Assembly: GCF_032678705.1 (NCBI RefSeq)
Contig: NZ_JAVTSS010000002.1
Location: 248,001-312,000, forward strand
From: Pedobacter frigiditerrae
GTDB lineage: Bacteria > Bacteroidota > Bacteroidia > Sphingobacteriales > Sphingobacteriaceae
Direction of reading: 5' to 3'
DNA: 64,000 nt
Shown: piece after piece, positions 58,227 to 64,000 of the stretch
How the letters are laid out: each line of letters starts with the position of its first letter
How positions within the stretch are numbered: the first letter of the stretch is position 1
The notes under the pieces: model-generated
Seen by the model: the letters and a program-made list of their open reading frames with translations, nothing else
Databases searched by the model: none
Told to the model about the DNA's origin: nothing
Program-made: the position numbers and the translations under genes

Positions 58227-59480
58227 ATGACTGTTTTCCTTACGCTATCCATTATTACGGTACTGCTTTTAGCATTTGACTTTTACTGTTATAATGCTAT
58301 AATTTCAGTTTTTAAAAATTGGAAGCCATCAACAAAAAACTTTTTCAAAATAACTTATTGGACTTATACCATCTTGTTAATTATAGGTGTTTTTTGCTCG
58401 GTTTATTTTAAAACTGTTTTATTTCTATCGCTTAAATCAATCATTTTAGTTGCGTTTTTCTTAACCTTTGTTTGCAAGGTTTGTATGCTGCCATTTTTAT
58501 TGATAGATGATATAAGAAGATTATTGATAAAACTGAAAAAGAGTAAAACACCAAACAGAAGCAATAAAGAAGCAATTGCTGGCGAACCGATTAGTCGTTC
58601 TTCTTTTTTAGTAAAGGCTGGTTTAGTCAGCGCCGCAGTTCCTTTGAGCTCATTAAGCTGGGGTATTATTTCTGGCGCTTACGATTATCAAGTTAGACAC
58701 GTAAAACTGATTTTACCCAATTTACCTAAAGCTTTTGATGGTATTAAAATGGGGCAAATTTCCGATATCCACTCTGGAAGTTTTTACAATAAAACTGCTG
58801 TTAAGGGTGGAGTAGAAATGTTATTAAAAGAAAAACCAGACTTCATCTTTTTTACAGGTGATTTGGTAAATAACTTAACTAATGAAGTAAAAGATTATCA
58901 AGATATTTTTTCAAAAGTAAAGGCACCTCTTGGCGTGTACTCATCATTGGGTAATCATGATTATGGCGATTATTATTTTGGAAAGGAGAATTCTCCTGCC
59001 AAGGTAAAAAACCTGCAAGACATGATTAAGGTTCATCAAATAATGGGTTATGATTTATTGATGAATGAGAATAGACGTTTAAAGGTTGACGGTGAAGAAA
59101 TAGGAATTTTAGGTATCGAGAACTGGGGAACAGGCCGCTTTCCAAAATATGGTAAGATGGAAGAAGCTGTAAAAAACACGGAAGATTTGCCTGTTAAGCT
59201 ACTGCTTTCGCACGACCCTTCTCATTGGCGTGGAGAAGTTTTAGAAAAGTATCCAGATATAGACACGATGTTTAGCGGGCATACACATGGGATGCAATTT
59301 GGAGTTCGCTTAAATGAAATGCAATGGAGTCCTGTACAATACATTTATAAAGAATGGGCGGGGCTTTACCAAGAAAAACATCAACAACTTTACGTAAATG
59401 TAGGTTACGGATTTTTAGGTTATCCTGGCCGTGTAGGAGTTTTACCAGAAATTACGATATTTGAATTGAAACGAGCTTAG
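58227..59480 (+). CDS. Membrane-anchored metallophosphoesterase
   Basis: This 417-residue protein has three or four N-terminal membrane helices (residues ~1-105) followed by a calcineurin-like phosphoesterase domain. All metal motifs are visible: D-x-H in GQISDIHSGSFYN, G-D in FFTGDLVNN, G-N-H-D in SLGNHDYGDYYFG, H-D in LLLSHDPSHW, and G-H-T-H in MFSGHTHGMQFG. A Tat-like twin-basic is not seen. The arrangement resembles YaeI/LpxH-distant phosphodiesterases of the membrane; the substrate could be a phospholipid or a nucleotide. It is followed after 14 bp by the UbiA-like gene. Confidence 0.93.
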   Translation: MTVFLTLSIITVLLLAFDFYCYNAIISVFKNWKPSTKNFFKITYWTYTILLIIGVFCSVYFKTVLFLSLKSIILVAFFLTFVCKVCMLPFLLIDDIRRLLIKLKKSKTPNRSNKEAIAGEPISRSSFLVKAGLVSAAVPLSSLSWGIISGAYDYQVRHVKLILPNLPKAFDGIKMGQISDIHSGSFYNKTAVKGGVEMLLKEKPDFIFFTGDLVNNLTNEVKDYQDIFSKVKAPLGVYSSLGNHDYGDYYFGKENSPAKVKNLQDMIKVHQIMGYDLLMNENRRLKVDGEEIGILGIENWGTGRFPKYGKMEEAVKNTEDLPVKLLLSHDPSHWRGEVLEKYPDIDTMFSGHTHGMQFGVRLNEMQWSPVQYIYKEWAGLYQEKHQQLYVNVGYGFLGYPGRVGVLPEITIFELKRA

Positions 59481-59494
59481 CTATCCGCCTACCA

Positions 59495-60406
59495 ATGATT
59501 AAAAAAGCATTCTTTTCTACCCTAGATTTCCTGCTTTTTAGCAATCTTTTTATTGCTTTTGGGGCTGTAGCCCAAGGTTTGGTTACCTATTACTTACTCA
59601 AGGTTCCTGTAGATAAATATGTTTTAATGTTTGTCTTCTGCTCAACAATATTAATCTATAATTTGAGTATGCTGTTAGCTAAGCCAAAAGAACCTCACAA
59701 ATCACCTTTTAAAAGAGTTAGATGGATTTTCTCACATCATCGACTAACGATATCCATTACGCTAATCGCAGCACTTTGCATCATCCCTATTGGCTTATGG
59801 TATCTAAGTATTCAATCTCAATTATTAATGGGTTTTGTGGGAATTTTGGCCCTTGCTTATAATTTTCCTTTCTTAAAGTTAGATGATAAAAAGATTGGTC
59901 TAAGAAATATCCCAGGCATTAAATTATTTTTAATTGCCTTTGTTTGGTCCACTAGTTGTGTATTATTACCAATTGTTCAAGTAGAAAGCAATTATGGAAT
60001 TGCTGTTTCTTTGAGCGAAACTTTATTATTAGTAGCCAAACGTTTTTTATTCATTTGTGCCATTACCATTCCTTTCGACATTCGTGATTTATATCAAGAT
60101 AAATTATATGCCTTAAAAACAATCCCAGTTATTTTGGGCGAAAAAAAAGCCTGGATTTTCTGCCAAGCTTTGTTAGGTCTATATTTAATTTTACTCATTC
60201 TCTTTACAAAAAGCATCAATTTAGATGTTATCGGTTTGGCCTTAACTATTATCCTAACGGGATGGCTAATCTTTAAATCAAACTTAAAAAGAAACGAATA
60301 TTATTATTTCTTCTTTTTAGATGGAACAATGATTTTGCAGTTCTTCATCTTATATTTAACACACGTTTTGGGCAATGGTCTTTTGATTAAATTTGGATTG
60401 TTGTAA
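59495..60406 (+). CDS. UbiA-like membrane prenyltransferase homologue
   Basis: This 303-residue polytopic protein has eight or nine helices and is built like the UbiA prenyltransferase superfamily. The second Asp-rich motif is present (FDIRDLYQDKLYALKTIPVILG, D-x2-D-x3-D), but the first N-D-x3-D motif is degenerate: STILIYNLSMLLAKPKE has Asn without the Asp pair. It may therefore bind a prenyl diphosphate poorly or have changed function. The family makes quinones and related lipids. 14 bp after the phosphoesterase gene, so the two are probably one transcript. Confidence 0.8.
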   Translation: MIKKAFFSTLDFLLFSNLFIAFGAVAQGLVTYYLLKVPVDKYVLMFVFCSTILIYNLSMLLAKPKEPHKSPFKRVRWIFSHHRLTISITLIAALCIIPIGLWYLSIQSQLLMGFVGILALAYNFPFLKLDDKKIGLRNIPGIKLFLIAFVWSTSCVLLPIVQVESNYGIAVSLSETLLLVAKRFLFICAITIPFDIRDLYQDKLYALKTIPVILGEKKAWIFCQALLGLYLILLILFTKSINLDVIGLALTIILTGWLIFKSNLKRNEYYYFFFLDGTMILQFFILYLTHVLGNGLLIKFGLL

Positions 60407-60416
60407 GCTAGTTATC

Positions 60417-60452
60417 CATCCTTCCACCTTATCACCCTCATCCTTCCACCTT
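60417..60452. repeat. Phased tract between converging genes (CATCCTTC/CACCTTAT words)
   Basis: CATCCTTC, CACCTTAT, CACCCTCA, TCCTTCCACC: 7-8-bp pyrimidine-rich words in the 49-bp gap between the UbiA-like gene and the response regulator stop codon. No second arm. Confidence 0.5.
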
Positions 60453-60455
60453 TCT

Positions 60456-61145
60456 TTATCCTGCATTAAATCGATATCCAATACCTCTAACCGTTTGTAA
60501 CAACTGCGGATTATCTGGATTAAGCTCTATCTTTTTACGCAATCTTACAATGTGCATGTCAAGTGTACGGGTATTTACATCTGAGTTATAACCCCAAACT
60601 ACCAACATCAACTCATCACGATTAATTACCTTATTAGGGTTACGCAAGAAGTATAACAATATTCTATTCTCTAATATGGTTAACTCTATCTTTTTGCCAT
60701 CACGGAATAATGTATGAATATTTGGATGATGTTCCATGTTTCCAAAACGATGAATCTCAGAGCGGTCGTTGTTAATTAAGAACTTAACCTTGTTATCCAA
60801 CATCGCTACTAAAACATCCATATTAAAAGGTTTTGTCACATAGTCTGATGCGCCAAAATTGTAAGCATCAATCTTATCTACATCTTGAGCTTTAGCCGTC
60901 ATCATGATTACTAAACCTTCATAGCCAGCTTTACGAACTTCTTCACAAACTTCAGCTCCTTCTTTACCAGGAAGCATCCAGTCTAATAAAACAATATCTG
61001 GCTTTTCAGACATAATGGTATCAACAGCGGTAGCACCATCACTATTCTCTAACACTGTATATCCTTCTGCTTGTAAACGATGAACTACTAAAAAACGTAA
61101 GTTTTCATCATCTTCAACTATGAGTATTTTAATTCCTTTCGACAT
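60456..61145 (-). CDS. OmpR-family response regulator (RprY-like)
   Basis: This 229-residue two-component transcription factor has a receiver domain (about 6-120) with acidic pocket EDD (residues 11-13), phosphoacceptor Asp55 in IVLLDWMLPGKEG, Thr of MMTAKAQ and Lys of VTKPF. A winged-helix DNA-binding domain follows (about 135-227): ELTILENRILLYFLRNPNKVINRDELMLVVWGYNSDVNTRTLDMHIVRLRKKIE and LLQTVRGIGYRF. It closely resembles RprY of Bacteroides. The cognate kinase is upstream on the same strand across a heptamer tract. DNA targets are unknown. Confidence 0.94.
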   Translation of the reverse strand: MSKGIKILIVEDDENLRFLVVHRLQAEGYTVLENSDGATAVDTIMSEKPDIVLLDWMLPGKEGAEVCEEVRKAGYEGLVIMMTAKAQDVDKIDAYNFGASDYVTKPFNMDVLVAMLDNKVKFLINNDRSEIHRFGNMEHHPNIHTLFRDGKKIELTILENRILLYFLRNPNKVINRDELMLVVWGYNSDVNTRTLDMHIVRLRKKIELNPDNPQLLQTVRGIGYRFNAG

Positions 61146-61158
61146 TTGTTTTTGTTTT

Positions 61159-61228
61159 AAGGTTGTAAAGTTGAAAGGTTGAAAGGTTAATACTAACGTT
61201 CCAACATTCTAACATTCCAACATTTCAA
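61159..61228. repeat. Two-armed phased tract between histidine kinase and response regulator
   Basis: The left arm has AAAGTTGA, AAGGTTGA, AAGGTTAA; the right arm has AACATTCT, AACATTCC, AACATTTC. The period is 8 here. Left and right are partly complementary (GGTTG with CAACA-type words). It separates the two genes of one two-component system. Confidence 0.8.
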
Positions 61229-62899
61229 TTAATTATTATAGGGTAGTACAATTTTAAATTCTGTTCCTTTATCTACAACACTCTTTACAGTGATTTCCCC
61301 GTCCATAAAATTAACGAGTTCTTTACAGAAAGCCAAACCTAAACCAACACTCCCATTTTGGTTATATCGGTTTTGAATGCGGTAAAACTTCTTAAAGATA
61401 TTATTTATTTCTGATGATGGAATACCAATACCGGTATCCTTAAATCTTAACACCACTCTATCCTTAATCATTCGGGCAGAAATATGTAATTTCTTTTTAT
61501 TTGGGGGCGAATATTTATAGGCATTTTCAGCCAAGTTATCGAATAAACTGCCTAGCAAAACCGGATCTGTAATAAAGGTTGTAAAACCTGACGTTTCATA
61601 GCTAATATCAAAATCTGGATGTTTTAGCGTATGAACTTCTATTGTACTCTCAATAAAATCAACAATGTTAATTTCATCTTGATTTAAAGTAATAGCTTTA
61701 TTCTCAATCTGCGTAAACGCTAAAAGTTTATTCATTAAACCATTCAACTTATCAGCCTCTTCATCCAAAATCCTGCCATACATTTGTTGTTCTCTTTCAG
61801 ACAAGCCCGAAGAACTTTTAATATTATTTCCTGCAATTTTAATAACGCTTACTGGGGTTTTAAACTCGTGGGTTAAGTTCGTCACAAAATCATACTGCAA
61901 CTTAAACATCTTATGGTTAATATTTAAGTTTCTATAAATTAGAAAAGCGACCAAAACCAAAACACCATAAAACAACAATAATAAAGCTGCAATTGGCAAG
62001 AAATAACTAAAAATCTCCCTTTTTACGAATGATTTAGCTGAGATAAAATAGAGTTTATAATCTGAAAAGGCACCTCCGAGGGTAATTTCACCCGTTATAT
62101 AATCAGAGGATGTATCTAAAGGGTCGTAAGTAACGGGGACAACACTTATTTTTTCATATAGCAATGGCCTAGTATTTTTAATCTTTATTTTATTTGGGTC
62201 TAACTCAAAAGAAAGCATATCTTGTTGATAAACTGGGTCCGTTGCTAATTTGCCTGCAATCATCTTCTTATAAACCTTCAAATCCTCAAAATTTGGAATA
62301 TTGAAATAATCTATATGGTTAGACCTAATGTTTGTAAAGTTGCTAGAAAGTTGCTCTTGAGTTGGGATTTTTGCAGTATCTAACTTTTGAACATAAGTAA
62401 TTAATTTTAACGAAAGCTTGTTAAAATCATCAATGTCTGCATTATTAATAACTTGATTTTCGCTAAAAAGTTTAATTGAATCCTTTGGTAAGGAACGGGC
62501 AAACTGGAACACACTCTTTGTACCAATAGAACAATCTCCATAACTTATTCCATTCTCCTCATAGTTGAGATTTTTTACTTGAGCATCATAAAAAACAACT
62601 TTTCTAACAAATGGATATTGTAATAAGATAGTGTCTGTAAATTTTGATGCCGTTGCTGAATCCAAAAAACCATTGTAATAAGAAATTTCTGGAAGTTTGT
62701 TGAAAAAGAAATCGTTGTAAGGTTTAATGCTTTCCTCTAAAACATTGGCTTTAGCTGATACAAAATCATTTTCGATATTCTTTTTGCTGAAGTTATAAGC
62801 CAAAAACAGAGAAAGCACAAAAATGATAGAAATTAAGCCAATAAAGGTTGCTATCAACGAAAAATTCTTGCGATAACCACTGTCTTTTTCTGAAACCAT
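61229..62899 (-). CDS. Membrane sensor histidine kinase
   Basis: This 556-residue kinase has TM1 at about 17-36 and TM2 at about 299-322, enclosing a ~260-residue periplasmic sensor domain (about 37-298) that I do not recognise. The cytoplasmic HisKA domain contains phosphoacceptor His344 in FVTNLTHEFKTPVSVIKIAGN. The ATPase domain has the N box (LFDNLAENAYKYS), G1 (FKDTGIGIP), F box (FKKFYRI) and G2 (GSVGLGLAFCKELVNFMDG). All catalytic parts are intact. It starts 13 bp after the S9 peptidase-like gene on the same strand and is followed by the response regulator. The stimulus is unknown; the S9-like protein is a candidate accessory. Confidence 0.93.
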   Translation of the reverse strand: MVSEKDSGYRKNFSLIATFIGLISIIFVLSLFLAYNFSKKNIENDFVSAKANVLEESIKPYNDFFFNKLPEISYYNGFLDSATASKFTDTILLQYPFVRKVVFYDAQVKNLNYEENGISYGDCSIGTKSVFQFARSLPKDSIKLFSENQVINNADIDDFNKLSLKLITYVQKLDTAKIPTQEQLSSNFTNIRSNHIDYFNIPNFEDLKVYKKMIAGKLATDPVYQQDMLSFELDPNKIKIKNTRPLLYEKISVVPVTYDPLDTSSDYITGEITLGGAFSDYKLYFISAKSFVKREIFSYFLPIAALLLLFYGVLVLVAFLIYRNLNINHKMFKLQYDFVTNLTHEFKTPVSVIKIAGNNIKSSSGLSEREQQMYGRILDEEADKLNGLMNKLLAFTQIENKAITLNQDEINIVDFIESTIEVHTLKHPDFDISYETSGFTTFITDPVLLGSLFDNLAENAYKYSPPNKKKLHISARMIKDRVVLRFKDTGIGIPSSEINNIFKKFYRIQNRYNQNGSVGLGLAFCKELVNFMDGEITVKSVVDKGTEFKIVLPYNN

Positions 62900-62912
62900 T
62901 TTAGTTTAAAGG

Positions 62913-64000
62913 TTATTTCTTTTTCAAATTACTCTCCAAGAATTGTTCTAAAGCGGTATAAACCTTCTGTCTACTTTCTTCCCTGTTTGCTGAGAACGGA
63001 GCATCATCTTTTTCAAGATAAGTTACATTAACCTTACGTTTCTTTAATTCTTTTACAAACTGTATAGCATCATTCGAATTAATTCTATGGTCTTTAATGT
63101 TTTGAGTAATAAAGATAGGGATATTAACCTTATCTGCATGAAAAACTGGCGATGCCTGCCTCATGTAATCAAACTCAGTATCAGGATTACCCACTATATC
63201 GTAGTACATCTGTAAGTTAGATTTCAAAAATGGAGGTATTGATTTAATATAACTCAGTAAGTTAAGCACTCCAGAATTTGATGCTGCACATTTGTATAAT
63301 TTCGGGCTTTGTATCGCACTATTTAAGGCAATAAACCCACCAAAACCATTTCCATAGATAGCAATTTTCTGAGGATCAGCAATTTTTTCACTGATTAACC
63401 ATTTCACCCCATCATCAATATCATCTTGTATTTTGCCACCCCATTGTTTAAAACCCGCAGCATAAAAATTCTTTCCATAACCAGCAGAACCTCTGTAGTT
63501 AATTTGCAAAACGGCATAACCTCTATTTGCAAAAAACTGCACTTCTGCATTGTAACCCCAAGTATTTCGCAGTCCAGGGCCGTTATGCGGCATAACAACA
63601 ATTGGCAAATTCTTCGCAGCCTTTTTTAAAGGTAAGGTAAGGTACCCATTAATCTTCATCCCATCTCTAGTAGAATAACTAATTGGTTTCATTTTGCACA
63701 TTTGTTCTTCCTTAATTGAAGAATTTATATCACTTAGTTTTTTTATTTTACCTGTACTTGCAATGTATAAATAGTACGATCCAGGATTACGATCGGTAAA
63801 GGTTCTAATTACAAATACGTTTTCGCTTTTATCTCTATCTAAAATTCTAGATTCTGTATTGGGTAGTAATTGATCTATCTTTTGGTAAAGGGGCTTTGCC
63901 TCATTATCTAAATAGTGTTTCTCCTTTTTCCAAGTTTCGCAAACCACATAGGCCATTTTACCCTTTTGTCTTGAGTATTGAGCATCAACAACGTTCAAGG
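62913..64000 (-). CDS. S9-family peptidase-like protein lacking catalytic Ser and His (5' end outside window)
   Basis: This is the last ~361 residues of a prolyl-oligopeptidase-family protein; the frame continues off the window and the beta-propeller is mostly missing. The alpha/beta-hydrolase domain is recognisable (MKINGYLTLPLKKAAKNLPIVVMPHNGPG, FFANRGYAVLQINYRGSAGYGKNFY, KWLISEKIADPQKIAIYGNGFGGFIAL). The nucleophile elbow G-x-S-x-G is G-N-G-F-G here (position 218 of the visible part is Gly), and the catalytic-His block E-G-H-G-F reads KDDAPF. The Asp of KDHRINSND (303) is kept. It is therefore probably inactive. First of three genes with the kinase and regulator. Confidence in the family is high. 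Confidence 0.88.
   Translation of the reverse strand, partial: LNVVDAQYSRQKGKMAYVVCETWKKEKHYLDNEAKPLYQKIDQLLPNTESRILDRDKSENVFVIRTFTDRNPGSYYLYIASTGKIKKLSDINSSIKEEQMCKMKPISYSTRDGMKINGYLTLPLKKAAKNLPIVVMPHNGPGLRNTWGYNAEVQFFANRGYAVLQINYRGSAGYGKNFYAAGFKQWGGKIQDDIDDGVKWLISEKIADPQKIAIYGNGFGGFIALNSAIQSPKLYKCAASNSGVLNLLSYIKSIPPFLKSNLQMYYDIVGNPDTEFDYMRQASPVFHADKVNIPIFITQNIKDHRINSNDAIQFVKELKKRKVNVTYLEKDDAPFSANREESRQKVYTALEQFLESNLKKK

Overview
The window comes from a Bacteroidota chromosome, most likely Sphingobacteriaceae and close to Pedobacter (inferred from gene content, not from a database search). The support is a low G+C sequence, Bacteroidota -7 boxes (TAnnTTTG) ahead of several genes, no clear Shine-Dalgarno sites, type IX secretion/gliding genes (gldB, porW/sprE, gldKLMN), a split ATP synthase operon, and several Bacteroidota-restricted families. 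No rRNA, tRNA, CRISPR array or prophage was seen. Almost all of it is core chromosome.

Layout. 0-6.8 kb: 3' end of ileS, a zinc-less DksA/TraR-like gene and lspA, then a secreted DUF1080 protein, an acetyltransferase, a SIMPL protein, a small membrane protein and serS. 6.9-17.5 kb: rsmI, a PH/SHOCT protein, lnt with a second lspA (lipoprotein maturation), nadE, an outer-membrane barrel, gldB, a patatin, comB and gcvT. 17.5-26.9 kb: a 686-bp repeat-rich gap, a glycosyltransferase with rnhB, two repeat-module secreted proteins with a TfoX-like protein, an operon of flippase-like protein, GT2 and ABC permease, ruvC and a DUF4349 lipoprotein. 26.9-34 kb: an acid phosphatase and the F-ATPase operon atpZ-orf-atpB-E-F-H-A-G, without atpD/atpC. 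34-47.7 kb: porW, a class A penicillin-binding protein, uvrC, gldKLMN, hemD and DUF4271. 47.8-64 kb: hemW, SDR, fasciclin, a cupin-like hydroxylase, a DUF5690 transporter-like protein, an IS200-type transposase, a sugar kinase, a VWA/MoxR-type pair, a phosphoesterase, a UbiA-like protein, and an operon encoding a degenerate S9 peptidase, a histidine kinase and a response regulator.

The genes fit together as envelope biogenesis and T9SS assembly (Lnt, LspA, GldB/K/L/M/N, PorW, PBP1), energy (ATP synthase) and translation/repair housekeeping. Lipoproteins GldB, GldK, PorW and the DUF4349 protein would all be clients of LspA/Lnt.

The most unusual signal is not a gene. At least fourteen sites carry tracts phased at 7 (sometimes 8) bp, thirteen between genes or at gene ends. 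Each has its own word (GTATCAA, TTTGAGA, GTGAGAT and others), and many have a second arm that is the reverse complement of the first, giving stems of up to 17 perfect base pairs. One tract lies inside the ileS coding sequence. They coexist with a separate family of about 110-145-bp REP/MITE-like elements (ends CGTCATTGCGAG / CTCGCAATGACG), a third dispersed core (TAAACCCGATTG...) and one IS200-type transposase. The second candidate for something new is a 42-residue secreted module with a near-invariant PIGGIIVKGGKN motif, present twice in each of two adjacent genes.

Coordinates of genes are firm at the 3' end. Some starts are moved inward from the longest possible reading frame, as stated in each entry. 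Coordinates of short sites were counted by eye and may be off by a base or two.
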